The notes: generated by a model from the letters alone, not told the origin. Positions 8,770 to 18,239 are shown, counted from the first letter of the stretch. The stretch: 64,000 bases of DNA from Marinibacterium sp. (GCA_025800215.1 JAOXSC010000073.1:27704-91703); one strand, 5' to 3'. Numbers and translations are program-made.

Positions 8770-10266
8770 ATGTCGGATCTTTCCCACGCGGACTGGACAG
8801 CCCGCGCCGCCCGCCTGTCGTTTCGCGCGCAGGCCTTTATCGACGGGGCCTTTGTCGATGCCGGATCGGGGCGCGTCTTTGACTGCGTCAACCCCGCCAC
8901 CGGAGCGGTGCTGGCGCAGGTTGCCGAATGCGACGCCCATGACGTGGACCGCGCGGTCACGGCAGCCCGACGCGCTTTTGACGACGGGCGCTGGTCGCGC
9001 GCGGCCCCCGGCGACCGCAAGGCGGTGCTGCTGAAACTGGCCGATCTGATCCGCGCCAATCTGCATGAACTGGCGCTGCTCGACAGTCTCGACATGGGCA
9101 AGCTGGTCCGTGATGCGGTCACCATCGACGCCCCCGGATCAGCGCATTTCTTTCAGTGGTATGCCGAAGCCATCGACAAGATCTATGACGAGGTCGCCCC
9201 GACCGGCCCCGGTGATCTGGCGCTGGTGCGCCGGGTGCCTCTTGGGGTGGTGGGGGCGGTGACGCCATGGAACTTCCCGCTTGATATGGCGACATGGAAG
9301 GCGGCGGCCGCGCTGGCGGCGGGCAATTCGGTGGTGCTGAAACCGGCCGAGCAATCGCCGCTTTCGGCGCTTCGGCTGGCCGAGCTTGCGGCCGAGGCTG
9401 GCATCCCCGATGGTGTCTTCAACGTGGTGCCCGGCTTTGGCGAAACCGCCGGTCAGGCCCTGGGGCTGCATATGGATGTGGATTGTCTGGCCTTCACCGG
9501 ATCAACCGCAACCGGCAAGCGCTTCATGCAGTATTCAGGCAAGTCGAACCTCAAACAGGTCTGGCCCGAAACCGGCGGCAAAAGCCCCAATCTGGTCTTT
9601 GCCGACTGTCACGATCTTGACCATGCCGCCGACATGGCGGCCTTTGGCATCTTCTTCAATCAGGGCGAGGTCTGCTCGGCCAATTCGCGGCTTTATGTGG
9701 ACCGCCGGATCAAGGACGACTTTGTCGAAAAGCTCATCACACGCGCCCAAGGCATGCAGCCCGGAGACCCGCTGGATCCGGCATCGAAAATGGGCGCCAT
9801 CGTGAACGAACACCAGACCAGCGGCATCATGCGCTTTATCGAAGCCGGCCGCAAAACCGCGCATCTGGTTGCGGGCGGCGACCGGGTGACCGTCAATGGC
9901 GCAGGCTGCTTCGTCCAGCCCACGATCTTTGACGATGTGGCCCATGACGACCCGCTGGCCCGCGACGAGATCTTTGGCCCGGTCCTGTCGGTGATCCCCT
10001 TTGACAGCGAAGACGACGCCATCGCCATGGCCAATGACAGCATCTACGGGCTGGCCGCATCCGTCTGGACCGACGACCTGTCGCGCGCCTGCCGGGTGTC
10101 GGATCGTCTGATGGCGGGCACCGTGTCGGTCAACACGGTGGATGCGCTGTCGGCCCAAACCCCGTTCGGGGGCATGAAGCAGTCGGGCTTTGGCCGGGAT
10201 TTGTCATTGCACTCGTTCGAAAAATATACTGCGCTCAAAACCACATGGATCAAATACCGGGCCTGA
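8770..10266 (+). CDS. NAD(P)+-dependent aldehyde dehydrogenase
   Basis: This is a 498-residue aldehyde dehydrogenase with the whole catalytic set: oxyanion Asn168 in VTPWNFPLD, general base Glu267 in WPETGGKSPN, nucleophile Cys302 in NQGEVCSANS, and FTGSTATGK near residue 242 for cofactor binding. It resembles the PuuC/betaine-aldehyde group (about 490 residues), so an amino-aldehyde or semialdehyde substrate is likely. It follows the DUF1028 gene by 15 bases and is the last enzyme before the LysR regulator. Its natural role here would be oxidising the aldehyde left after ring opening or demethylation. Confidence 0.9.
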   Translation: MSDLSHADWTARAARLSFRAQAFIDGAFVDAGSGRVFDCVNPATGAVLAQVAECDAHDVDRAVTAARRAFDDGRWSRAAPGDRKAVLLKLADLIRANLHELALLDSLDMGKLVRDAVTIDAPGSAHFFQWYAEAIDKIYDEVAPTGPGDLALVRRVPLGVVGAVTPWNFPLDMATWKAAAALAAGNSVVLKPAEQSPLSALRLAELAAEAGIPDGVFNVVPGFGETAGQALGLHMDVDCLAFTGSTATGKRFMQYSGKSNLKQVWPETGGKSPNLVFADCHDLDHAADMAAFGIFFNQGEVCSANSRLYVDRRIKDDFVEKLITRAQGMQPGDPLDPASKMGAIVNEHQTSGIMRFIEAGRKTAHLVAGGDRVTVNGAGCFVQPTIFDDVAHDDPLARDEIFGPVLSVIPFDSEDDAIAMANDSIYGLAASVWTDDLSRACRVSDRLMAGTVSVNTVDALSAQTPFGGMKQSGFGRDLSLHSFEKYTALKTTWIKYRA

Positions 10267-10290
10267 TCCACCCGCCAGCGGGGATGCGCA

Positions 10291-11211
10291 GTGCCTTTCA
10301 GATACACGCTTCGGCAGCTTGAATATTTTGTCGCCGTGGGCAAGGCGGGCAGCATTGCCGGGGCCAGCGAAAAACTGAACGTGTCGTCGCCGTCGATCTC
10401 GGCGGCGATCGCCCAGCTTGAAACCGAATTCGGCATCACGCTTTTTGTGCGCGAACATGCGCGCGGCGTGTCGCTGACCAAAGCCGGGCACAAATTCATG
10501 GAGCGCACCGAATTTGTCCTGCGCGAAGCCGATCTGCTGGCAACACTCGCCGGAGATCTTGCGGGCAATGTGCAGGGCATCCTGTCGCTGGGCTGTCTGG
10601 TGAGCTTTGCCCAGATCATCGTGCCGCGCCTGCGCCGCGATTTCGAAGACAGCCACCCCGCCGTGCGCATCGAACAGCGCGAACTGGATCAGGCCGCGAT
10701 CTTCAGCCAGCTGCGGCAGGCGGAACTGGACATCGCGCTGAGCTATGATCTGGACATCCCCGCCGATCTGGATTTCCTGCCGCTGCACGAACTGCCGCCC
10801 TATGTGGTGCTGGCCAAGGATCACCCGCTGGCACGCCAGTCATCACTGAGCGTCACCGATCTGCGCGATCACCCCATGGTGCTGCTTGATCTGCCGTTCA
10901 GCGCCGATTATTTCCTGTCCTTCTTCCGGCAGGCCAATATCAAGCCCAACATCGCCGAACGCACCCGCGACATGTCAGTGATGCGCAGCCTGGTGGGCAA
11001 CGGGTTCGGGTTTTCCATCGCCAATATCCGCCCCACCAACATGCTGTCGCCGGATGGGCGGGGGCTGGTCTTTGTGCCGCTGACCAGCCGGGTGCGCCCG
11101 CTGCGGCTGGGGATCCTCAAGGCGCGCAGCGACAATGACACCAGCACCGTGACCGCCTTTATCGCCCATTGCCGCGACAGCTTTGCCGCGCGCCGCCTGC
11201 CGGGTCTGTGA
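10291..11211 (+). CDS. LysR-family transcriptional regulator
   Basis: A 306-residue LysR protein. The N-terminal winged helix runs through LRQLEYFVAVGKAGSIAGASEKLNVSSPSISAAIAQLE, and the remaining two thirds is a periplasmic-binding-protein-like inducer domain. The frame starts with GTG at 10291; a nearby ATG is out of frame. It lies 24 bases downstream of the aldehyde dehydrogenase and in the same direction, unlike the usual divergent LysR layout, so it is probably co-transcribed with the operon it controls. CTAAGC-type repeats at 5.07 kb and 11.23 kb are candidate targets. Confidence 0.9.
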   Translation: MPFRYTLRQLEYFVAVGKAGSIAGASEKLNVSSPSISAAIAQLETEFGITLFVREHARGVSLTKAGHKFMERTEFVLREADLLATLAGDLAGNVQGILSLGCLVSFAQIIVPRLRRDFEDSHPAVRIEQRELDQAAIFSQLRQAELDIALSYDLDIPADLDFLPLHELPPYVVLAKDHPLARQSSLSVTDLRDHPMVLLDLPFSADYFLSFFRQANIKPNIAERTRDMSVMRSLVGNGFGFSIANIRPTNMLSPDGRGLVFVPLTSRVRPLRLGILKARSDNDTSTVTAFIAHCRDSFAARRLPGL

Positions 11212-11229
11212 CGGGTTGGTTTGGCTGCG

Positions 11230-11284
11230 CCTAAGCGCTGCCTCGGCAATCGCTGATATACCCGCACCACCCGCTGGCCTAAGC
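11230..11284 (+). promoter_or_regulatory. Two CCTAAGC heptamers in the deacylase leader
   Basis: The 104-base gap between the LysR gene and the M20 deacylase carries CCTAAGC at 11230-11236, inside a near-palindromic GCGCCTAAGCGC, and again at 11278-11284, 48 bases further on. They match the repeats found upstream of the monooxygenase operon and may mark a second promoter under the same regulator. Confidence 0.35.
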
Positions 11285-11315
11285 TGGTCGCGTTGCGCAA
11301 AGGCTGGGGGCCCAC

Positions 11316-12467
11316 ATGACATCGACGCTGGATATTCTTGCGCGGCTGGTGGCCTTCGACACCATCACCGATGGGCCCAATGGCGATCTGATCGACTATG
11401 TGGACAGCCTGCTGCGTGCGCGCGGCTTCACCACCCGGCGCATCGCAGATCCCGATCACGACCGCGCGGGGCTCTTTGCCCGGATCGGCCCCGCCGATGG
11501 CGCGGGCGTGCTGCTGTCGGGCCACAGCGATGTGGTGCCCGTTGCCGGACAGCGCTGGACGCGCGATCCCTTTCGCCTGAGCTGCGAGGGCGGGCGCGCC
11601 TATGGCCGGGGCACCACCGACATGAAGGGCTTTGTCGCCAGCGTGCTGGCGCTTACCGAACGGCTTGATCCCACCCGCCTGCGCGAACCGCTGCGGATCG
11701 TGCTGTCCTATGACGAAGAAATCGGCTGTGTCGGGCTGCACCGCATGCGCGACCGGCTGGCGCCCCTGCTGGGCCAGCCGCGCGCCTGTATCGTGGGCGA
11801 GCCCACGCAGATGCAGGTCGCCACCGGGCACAAGGGCAAGGCCGCGCTGCGGGCCATCTGCCACGGGCAGGCGGGGCATTCGGCCCTGGCCCCCCATTTC
11901 GTGAACGCGCTGCATCTGGCGGGCGATTTCATGGCCGCCCTGCGCGCGCTGCAGGCCGAGCAGGCCGAAACCGGCGCCCGCGATCCCGCCTATGCGGTCC
12001 CTTATACGAGCTTTCATGTGGGGATGCTGTCGGGGGGGCGGGCGCTCAACATCGTGCCCGACCGGGCCGAGCTGCGGTTCGAATTCCGCCATCTGGCCGC
12101 CGATCACAGCGCCGATATTCTGCGCCGGATCCGTGACGCGGCCGACCGCACCGCCGCCCCCTATCGCGCGCAATGCCCCCAGGCGGGGATCGAGCTGCTG
12201 CAAGACAATGCCTATCCCGGTCTTGATGTGGCCGACACCGATCCTGTGGTCACCTATGCCCGGACCCTGACGCAGAGCCGCCACACAACCAAGGTCGCCT
12301 TTGGCACCGAAGCCGGCATCTTTCACGATCTGGGCATTCCCACCGTGGTCTGCGGGCCCGGATCCATGCAGGATCAGGGCCACAAACCCGACGAATATGT
12401 CACGCTGGATCAGCTGGCCGCCTGCGACGCGATGATGGATCGCGTCGCAGATGACCTGATGCGGTAG
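11316..12467 (+). CDS. M20 family deacylase (ArgE/DapE-like)
   Basis: The 383-residue protein is a two-zinc M20 amidohydrolase of the acetylornithine deacetylase/succinyl-diaminopimelate desuccinylase group. The metal-site motifs are complete: GHSDVVPV (His), GRGTTDMKGF (Asp), SYDEEIGCVG (catalytic Glu and ligand Glu), GEPTQMQV, and QGHKPDEYV near the C-terminus. HSALAPHFVNAL marks the dimerisation domain. It would remove an acyl group (acetyl, formyl or succinyl) from an amino acid or amine. Its position just after the LysR gene suggests it finishes the upstream pathway by releasing a free amino acid. It ends 24 bases before the convergent polyamine-binding gene. Confidence 0.85.
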   Translation: MTSTLDILARLVAFDTITDGPNGDLIDYVDSLLRARGFTTRRIADPDHDRAGLFARIGPADGAGVLLSGHSDVVPVAGQRWTRDPFRLSCEGGRAYGRGTTDMKGFVASVLALTERLDPTRLREPLRIVLSYDEEIGCVGLHRMRDRLAPLLGQPRACIVGEPTQMQVATGHKGKAALRAICHGQAGHSALAPHFVNALHLAGDFMAALRALQAEQAETGARDPAYAVPYTSFHVGMLSGGRALNIVPDRAELRFEFRHLAADHSADILRRIRDAADRTAAPYRAQCPQAGIELLQDNAYPGLDVADTDPVVTYARTLTQSRHTTKVAFGTEAGIFHDLGIPTVVCGPGSMQDQGHKPDEYVTLDQLAACDAMMDRVADDLMR

Positions 12468-12491
12468 GCCCCGAAGACGGGACCACCGCGA

Positions 12492-13529
12492 TCATTTCTT
12501 CAGATTGGTCCAGATCTGATCATACACGGCTTGGGTCGCCTCGTCGCAGACTTCGATGAACATGGCCGGCCCGGCCTTGTCATGGGGGTTCTTTTCGGGC
12601 TGCTTGGCCAGTTCGGGATCAAGATGATCGGCCACGCCGCTCACACCGGCATTGTACTGGGCATAATTGCTGACCGCGGCGATGTTTTCAGGTTCGAGCA
12701 GGAAATCCATGAACTTGATCGCACTGTCGCGGTTGGGCGCATCTTTGAGCAGCACCACATTGTCCATCCACGCGATATAGCCCTGCACCGGAAAGGCATA
12801 TTCCACATTGGCCCCTTCGATCCGGGCCTTGGCCGAAAACCCGTCATAGATCTGGCCCACGGCGGCATCGCCCGATACCAGAACCTCTTTGGCGGTGTCG
12901 GAATTGAACGACGCCCAATGCGCCTTGGCATCCTGCAGCATGGCGTTCAGCGCCTTGAGCTTGTCGCGGTCGGTCGAACATTGCTCGATCCCCATATGGA
13001 TCGCCGCCATGGCCAGAACCTCGCCCTGACTGTCGAGCATGTTGATCTTGCCCGACAGCTCGGCGGGCGGATTGAACAGGATGTCGGTGGTCTGAATATC
13101 GCCATCGAACACATCGCGGTTCACCGAAAAACTGGTCGAGCCCCACTGATACGGGATCGACGACTGGCGCCCCGGATCAAAGCCCGGATCGGCCCATTCG
13201 GGGGCGATGTTGCCCTTGTTGGCCAGCTCGCCTTCGGCCATCGTGTCCAGCAGCCCTTCGCCGGCCATGATCTTGACCATGTAGTCACCCGGCACCGCGA
13301 CGTCATAGGTGCCGATCCCGCCCGCCTTGAGCGACGCCAGCATCGCTTCGTTGGAATCATAGGTGTCCATGGTCACCTTGATCCCGGTCTCTTCGCTGAA
13401 CTGGTCCAGCAGGGCCTGGGGGATGTATTCGAACCAGTGATAGATCACCAGCTCGCCTTCGGCGGCGGCGGCATTGGCACCAAGGGCCAGCGCCAGGGCT
13501 GCCGCGCTGCATGTCATGAGGGGTTTCAT
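12492..13529 (-). CDS. Polyamine-type ABC transporter periplasmic binding protein (PotD-like)
   Basis: This 345-residue protein carries a signal peptide (MKPLMTCSAAALALALGANA, cleaved near AAAAEG) and then the PotD/PotF signature ELVIYHWFEYIPQALLDQF. The interior WGSTSFSVNRD and YIAWMDNVVLLKDAPN stretches also match the spermidine/putrescine-binding group. It should capture a polyamine or similar cation in the periplasm and deliver it to the two permeases. It is the last gene of the minus-strand set ATPase, permease, permease, binding protein. Confidence 0.9.
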   Translation of the reverse strand: MKPLMTCSAAALALALGANAAAAEGELVIYHWFEYIPQALLDQFSEETGIKVTMDTYDSNEAMLASLKAGGIGTYDVAVPGDYMVKIMAGEGLLDTMAEGELANKGNIAPEWADPGFDPGRQSSIPYQWGSTSFSVNRDVFDGDIQTTDILFNPPAELSGKINMLDSQGEVLAMAAIHMGIEQCSTDRDKLKALNAMLQDAKAHWASFNSDTAKEVLVSGDAAVGQIYDGFSAKARIEGANVEYAFPVQGYIAWMDNVVLLKDAPNRDSAIKFMDFLLEPENIAAVSNYAQYNAGVSGVADHLDPELAKQPEKNPHDKAGPAMFIEVCDEATQAVYDQIWTNLKK

Positions 13530-13548
13530 CTGTCTCTCCGTCTGTTGG

Positions 13549-14355
13549 TTATTTGGTATTGTCCGATTTCCCGACCAGATAGCTGAGCGTGACCATCACC
13601 ACCGACACCGCCAGCAGCAGCGTCGAGATCGCCATGATGTTGGGTTTGATCCCCTGTTTCACCGACCCGAAGATGGCCGTGGGCAGGGTTTCGACCCCCG
13701 CGCCCTTGACGAAGTTGGTGATGATGAAATCATCCAGACTCACGATGAAGGCCAGCAGGAACCCCGATATGATCCCTGGCATCATCAGCGGCAGCAGGAT
13801 CCGCGTGAACGCCTGCCGCCGGGTCGCATAAAGATCCATCGCCGCCTGCTCATAGCTGTCTTCGATCCCCTGCATGCGCGCCGAAATCGGCAGATAGGCA
13901 AAGGGGATGCAAAAGGCGATATGCGCCAGCAGGATCGTCAGCAGCCCCCGGTCAAAGCCGATGGCGTTGAAAAAGATCAGCGTGGCCACCGCCAGCACGA
14001 TCTCGGGCACCATGATGGGCAGGCTGATCAGCCCAAAGGACAGCGCCCGCCCCCGAAACCGCCCGCCCCGCACCATGCCGGTGGCCGCCAGCGTGGCGAT
14101 CGCGGTGGCCACGCTGGCCGCGATCAGCGCAATCACAAAGCTGTTGCGCGCCGCAATCTTGAACTTGCCGCTTTCGGGCCCGGTAAAGACATCCGCGTAC
14201 CAGCGCAGCGACAGACCTTCCCAGTTGGTCAGCGATTGCGAGGCGTTGAAGCTGTAGACCGTCACCACGATCAGCGGCGCATAAAGCACGATCAGGCACA
14301 GCACGGTGATCGCCCGGAACCCGGTATAGCTGCGCAGGTCAAATGGTCCTTTCAT
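13549..14355 (-). CDS. Polyamine ABC transporter permease (PotC-like)
   Basis: A 268-residue membrane protein with six predicted hydrophobic segments and the permease loop [29 protein letters not shown], which contacts the ATPase. [24 protein letters not shown] is characteristic of PotC/PotI. The ATG at 14355 is preferred over 14370 because a GGTGGGGGC stretch precedes it and it avoids extra overlap with the upstream permease. It works with the adjoining PotB-like protein. Confidence 0.9.
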   Translation of the reverse strand: MKGPFDLRSYTGFRAITVLCLIVLYAPLIVVTVYSFNASQSLTNWEGLSLRWYADVFTGPESGKFKIAARNSFVIALIAASVATAIATLAATGMVRGGRFRGRALSFGLISLPIMVPEIVLAVATLIFFNAIGFDRGLLTILLAHIAFCIPFAYLPISARMQGIEDSYEQAAMDLYATRRQAFTRILLPLMMPGIISGFLLAFIVSLDDFIITNFVKGAGVETLPTAIFGSVKQGIKPNIMAISTLLLAVSVVMVTLSYLVGKSDNTK

Positions 14356-14359
14356 CGCC

Positions 14360-15289
14360 TCAGCCCCCACCTTTGTCCGCGCGGGCCTGCTGGCGCGCCG
14401 ACAGCATCAGGATGATCAGAACCAGGCTCAGCAGGATCATCGACGCCGCCGCCCCGAAGGGCCAGTTGCCCGCGTTGCCCTTGAACTGTTCTTCGATCAG
14501 CGACCCGATCATGAAATTGCGCGCCCCGCCCAGCAGGTCGGGCGCCAGGAACGACCCCATCGACGGCACAAAGACCAGGATGCATCCCGCCACCACGCCG
14601 GGCCGCACCGATGGCAGCAGCACGCGGCGCAGCGTCACCCATTTTGACGCGTAAAGATCGGCCGCGGCCTCGGACAGGGCAAAGTTGTAGCGCTCGACCG
14701 CCGCATAGATCGGCAGCACCATGAAGGGCAGATAGGAATAGAACAGCCCCAGCTGCACGGCGAGGTTGGTGTTCACGATATGCAGCGGGCTGTCGATCAG
14801 CCCGATCCCGATCAGCGCATCATTCAGCGGCCCCTGATCGCGCAGAAGGAATTTCATCGACACGGTGCGGATCAGCAGGTTGACCCAATAGGGGATGGTG
14901 ATCAGGAACACCCAGACCGGGCGCAGATTGGCCGGGCGCGTGGCGATGAAATAGGCGGTGGGAAACCCGATCAGCAGGCTGAACAGCGTCGCCACCCCCG
15001 CCTGCCAGATCGACCGCCAGAAGATCGTGACATAGGTCCATTCGATGCGCGGCGGGTCATCTCCGAACAGGCCCCGGTCGAAAAAGAACTGGTCATAGGC
15101 ATCAAGGCTGAAATCCCAGATGACCCCGCCCCGGAATTCCTTGGTCAGGAAGGAATAGACCAGCATCATCAGCACCGGTGCCAGCACCAGAATGGACAGC
15201 GTCACCCAGGCCGGCATCAGCAGCCAGGTGCGGGTGTCCTTGTAGGTGTCCGTGGTCGCGCTGCCACCGCTTGCCGCCCCCGCCGCCAT
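14360..15289 (-). CDS. Polyamine ABC transporter permease (PotB-like)
   Basis: The 309-residue protein has a hydrophilic N-terminal tail, a first membrane segment at about 22-46, and the ATPase-contact loop [53 protein letters not shown] is typical of PotB/PotH. Its start codon shares one base with the stop of the ATPase gene, indicating translational coupling. Confidence 0.9.
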   Translation of the reverse strand: MAAGAASGGSATTDTYKDTRTWLLMPAWVTLSILVLAPVLMMLVYSFLTKEFRGGVIWDFSLDAYDQFFFDRGLFGDDPPRIEWTYVTIFWRSIWQAGVATLFSLLIGFPTAYFIATRPANLRPVWVFLITIPYWVNLLIRTVSMKFLLRDQGPLNDALIGIGLIDSPLHIVNTNLAVQLGLFYSYLPFMVLPIYAAVERYNFALSEAAADLYASKWVTLRRVLLPSVRPGVVAGCILVFVPSMGSFLAPDLLGGARNFMIGSLIEEQFKGNAGNWPFGAAASMILLSLVLIILMLSARQQARADKGGG

Positions 15290-16380
15290 CAGCCCGTCAA
15301 GAGGCGCGCGGCCCCTTGCTCCATATTCACGAAGACCGCCGTGCCGGGATCAAAGATGCGCTTGTTGCCGCGATCGGAATTCGATGTGCGCACAACAAAA
15401 TCGGGGCCGTCATCCAGCTGCACGATGGTGGTGATGTCGGTGCCCACAAAGATGTTTTCGCGCACCTGCCCGCGCAGCCCGTCCGCAGCGACCGGGGTTT
15501 CGGACATGAACAGACGTTCGGGCCGGATCGACAGATGCACCTGGGCCCCGGCCTGCACCCCATCGCCCGCCACGCCGCGCAGCACATGCCCGCCGCCCAG
15601 ATGACAGGTGGCGCCATCCGCATCGACCCGGTCGACCGACACGTCCAGCAGATTGGTTTCGCCTATGAAATCGGCAACAAACATGTTGGCGGGGCGTTCA
15701 TAGATGTCGCTGGGGCTGCCCAGTTGCTGCAGCTCGCCTGCCGACATGACCGCGATGCGGTCGGACATGGTCAGGGCCTCTTCCTGATCATGGGTCACGA
15801 AGATGAAGGTGATCCCGGTTTCGCGCTGCAGATGCTTGAGCTCGAGCTGCATCGCCTTGCGCAGCTTGAGATCCAGCGCCGACAGCGGTTCGTCCAGCAA
15901 CAGCACCTTGGGCCGGGGCGCCAGCGCGCGCGCCAGCGCCACACGCTGCTGCTGGCCACCCGACAGCTGGGCGGGCTTGCGCGCGGCAAAGGCTCCAAGC
16001 TGCACCAGCTCGAGCATCTCGGCCGCGCGGGTCCGCGCCTCGGGGCGGGACGCGCCGCGCATCTCAAGGCCAAAGGCCACATTGTCCAGCACCGTCATAT
16101 GCGGAAACAGCGCATAGTTCTGGAACACCGTGTTCACCGGACGCTTGTTGGGCGGCAGGGTCTCGATTTCTTCGTCAAAGAGATAGATCGCGCCTTCGGT
16201 GACGTCCTCAAACCCCGCGATCATCCGCAACAACGTGGTCTTGCCACAGCCCGACGGGCCCAGAAGCGTAAAGAATTCGTTGTCCATGATGGACAGCGAA
16301 ATGGTCTTGAGCGCGACGAAATCGCCATAGCGCTTGACCGCGCCGCGCACATCTATCGCGATTTGTTCGGGGTCGGGCAC
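15289..16380 (-). CDS. Polyamine ABC transporter ATPase (PotA-like)
   Basis: A 363-residue ABC ATPase with Walker A GPSGCGKTT near residue 41, Q-loop VFQNYALFPHMTV, signature LSGGQQQRVALARAL, Walker B VLLLDEPLSALD and the His-loop VTHDQEEAL. The C-terminal 120 residues form the TOBE/OB domain usual for PotA. It is the first gene of the transport operon and starts in a 194-base region divergent from the enamidase gene. Confidence 0.93.
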   Translation of the reverse strand: MPDPEQIAIDVRGAVKRYGDFVALKTISLSIMDNEFFTLLGPSGCGKTTLLRMIAGFEDVTEGAIYLFDEEIETLPPNKRPVNTVFQNYALFPHMTVLDNVAFGLEMRGASRPEARTRAAEMLELVQLGAFAARKPAQLSGGQQQRVALARALAPRPKVLLLDEPLSALDLKLRKAMQLELKHLQRETGITFIFVTHDQEEALTMSDRIAVMSAGELQQLGSPSDIYERPANMFVADFIGETNLLDVSVDRVDADGATCHLGGGHVLRGVAGDGVQAGAQVHLSIRPERLFMSETPVAADGLRGQVRENIFVGTDITTIVQLDDGPDFVVRTSNSDRGNKRIFDPGTAVFVNMEQGAARLLTG

Positions 16381-16518
16381 GCCGGATCCTTGGGGCAGTG
16401 ATACATCGCAACCCAGCTTATACGGCGCCCCGGATCAGCCGAATTACCGACTTCCTCAGCACAAGTTAGGATGAAGCTAAGCAACCCGCCACCATTGCTC
16501 AGCGCGTGGGCGGCCCCC

Positions 16519-16553
16519 TTGACCGGGTCAAAATTCAAGTTAGCATACAAATG
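16519..16553 (+). promoter_or_regulatory. Enamidase promoter with overlapping operator
   Basis: A sigma-70-like pair, TTGACC (16519-16524) and TAGCAT (16541-16546), has a 16-base spacer. Overlapping the -10 is CAAGTTAGCATACAAATG (16536-16553), which matches 14 of 18 bases with CTTGTTCGTATACAAATG at the promoter of the divergently oriented dehydrogenase operon 13.5 kb away (30116-30133). An operator over the -10 fits repression, and the MarR protein encoded at 17.7-18.2 kb is the natural candidate. A GCTAAGC heptamer lies just upstream at 16476-16482. Confidence 0.55.
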
Positions 16554-16574
16554 AAATCAGCGCCGGAGGATCAG

Positions 16575-17747
16575 ATGTCCCAGAAACTCGTGGTCAGGAA
16601 TATCGGCCTGCTGCTGTCGGGCAAGATGGAAGATCCCATTCTGGACGCCGATTGCATCATCGCGCTGGATGGCAAGATCGCCGATTGGGGCGCCGAAGGC
16701 GATCTGGATTGCGACGATGCCCATGTGGTGGTCGATGCCAATGGTGTGACGCTGGCGCCCGGTCTGATCGACAGCCACGTGCACCCCGTGGTGGGCGATT
16801 ATACCCCGCGCCAGCAACAGCTTCACTGGATCGATTCCACCCTGCATGGCGGTGTCACCACGCTGATTTCTGCCGGCGAAGTGCACATGCCCGGCCGCCC
16901 CAAGGACATTGTCGGGCTCAAGGCGATGGCGATTGCCGCGCAGCGCTGGTATGAAAACTTCCGCCCCTCGGGGGTCAAGGTTCATGCCGGTGCGCCGGTG
17001 ATCGAACATGGCATGATCGAAGAGGATTTCCGCGATCTGGCCGAGGCCGGTGTCACCCTGCTGGGCGAAGTTGGCCTGGGCACCGTCAAGGATGGCAAGA
17101 CCGCCCGGCAGATGGTCGACTGGGCGCGCAAGTACGGGATCCAGTCCACCATCCATACCGGCGGCCCGTCGATCCCCGGATCGGGGCTGATCGACGCCGA
17201 TATGGTGCTGGAAACCGGTACGGATGTGATCGGCCATATCAATGGCGGCCATTCCGCCCTGCCCGATGACCAGATCATGTGTCTTTGCGAAAGCTGCACG
17301 GCGGGGCTCGAGATCGTGCATAACGGCAATGAACGCGCCGCCCTTCTGACGCTGAACACCGCGCGCGAGCTGAAACAGCTGGACCGAGTGATCCTGGGCA
17401 CCGATGGCCCGGCGGGGTCGGGCGTGCAGCCGTTGGGGATCCTGCGGATGGTGGCGATGCTGTCATCGCTGGGCCATGTCCCGGCGGAAATCGCGTTCTG
17501 CTTTGCCAATGGCAACACCGCGCGCCAGCGCGAGCTGGACACCGGGCTGATCGAACGCGGCTATTGTGCGGATTTCGTGCTGATGGATCAGGCCCAGCAT
17601 GCACCGGGCAAGACCATTCTGGAGTCAGTTCAGCTTGGCAATCTGCCCGGTGTCGGCATGACCATCATCGACGGTGTCGTGCGATCCGAACGCAGCCGCA
17701 ACACACCGCCCGCCACCCGCCTGCCGCAGGTGGTCACGCCGGGCTGA
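16575..17747 (+). CDS. ena: Enamidase-like amidohydrolase (nicotinate pathway)
   Basis: This 390-residue metal-dependent amidohydrolase closely resembles the Eubacterium barkeri enamidase, which opens 1,4,5,6-tetrahydro-6-oxonicotinate to 2-formylglutarate and ammonia. Shared stretches include a SHVHPVVGDYTPRQ-type metal motif (His68, His70), LHGGVTTLISAG, MPGRPKD, GVKVHAGA, GEVGLGTVK (Glu165), HTGGPSIPGS (His194), SHINGG-like GHINGGHSA (His221), LGTDGPAGSG (Asp277) and the terminal RSRNTPPA. The ATG at 16575 follows GGAGGA (16565-16570); an in-frame ATG at 16551 lies inside the operator and lacks a ribosome site. With the reductase and dehydrogenase on the other side of the cluster it gives three consecutive steps of reductive nicotinate breakdown. 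It is convergent with the MarR gene with no intervening base. Confidence 0.88.
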   Translation: MSQKLVVRNIGLLLSGKMEDPILDADCIIALDGKIADWGAEGDLDCDDAHVVVDANGVTLAPGLIDSHVHPVVGDYTPRQQQLHWIDSTLHGGVTTLISAGEVHMPGRPKDIVGLKAMAIAAQRWYENFRPSGVKVHAGAPVIEHGMIEEDFRDLAEAGVTLLGEVGLGTVKDGKTARQMVDWARKYGIQSTIHTGGPSIPGSGLIDADMVLETGTDVIGHINGGHSALPDDQIMCLCESCTAGLEIVHNGNERAALLTLNTARELKQLDRVILGTDGPAGSGVQPLGILRMVAMLSSLGHVPAEIAFCFANGNTARQRELDTGLIERGYCADFVLMDQAQHAPGKTILESVQLGNLPGVGMTIIDGVVRSERSRNTPPATRLPQVVTPG

Positions 17748-18173
17748 TCAGCTGATCCGGCGCAGCAGACCAATCAGAGTGTCCTGTTCGCTTTCCGACA
17801 GCGGGGCCAGCGTCTCGCGGGTGACACGGGCGCCGGCCTCTTTCATGCGGGCCAGCAGCTCGGCCCCTTCGGGCGACAGTGAAATCAGCGTGCGCCGCTT
17901 GTCGCTGGGATCGGGCGCGGTGACGGTCAGCCCCTTGTGTTTCAGACGATCCACCACACCCTTGATCGTGGCCACATCCATCGCGGCAAGACGGCCCAGC
18001 CGATTCTGCGAGCAGGTGCCCTGTTCGGCGATACGGACCAGCGCCGCAAATTGCGTGGCAGTCATACTATTTAGCGTATGCGCCTGAAAGATCGCCGTAT
18101 GGCGTTGATTTGCGAGACGCAAAAGATACCCCACCTGATCATCAAGCGTGTACTCGGTTTCCGTTTCGGTCAT
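17748..18173 (-). CDS. MarR-family transcriptional regulator
   Basis: A 141-residue MarR protein: dimerisation helices at both ends, the helix-turn-helix SQNRLGRLAAMDVATIKGVVDRLKHKG and the wing DPSDKRRTLISLSPEG. MarR proteins bind aromatic carboxylates in many catabolic clusters, so sensing nicotinate or a ring intermediate is plausible. The ATG at 18173 is chosen; an upstream in-frame ATG at 18188 would add five residues. Its stop codon abuts that of the convergent enamidase, so antisense transcription between the two is possible. Confidence 0.9.
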   Translation of the reverse strand: MTETETEYTLDDQVGYLLRLANQRHTAIFQAHTLNSMTATQFAALVRIAEQGTCSQNRLGRLAAMDVATIKGVVDRLKHKGLTVTAPDPSDKRRTLISLSPEGAELLARMKEAGARVTRETLAPLSESEQDTLIGLLRRIS

Positions 18174-18239
18174 GGCGGCTCCTGCCAATTTCGGTTCGCG
18201 CTATATACACGTTGACGCAAGGGCCACAACACCAACAGC

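Noticed and set aside
10908..12383. A 491-residue minus-strand open frame opposite the LysR and M20 genes.
   Set aside because: It spans two well-supported plus-strand genes and has shadow-like composition with no motif.
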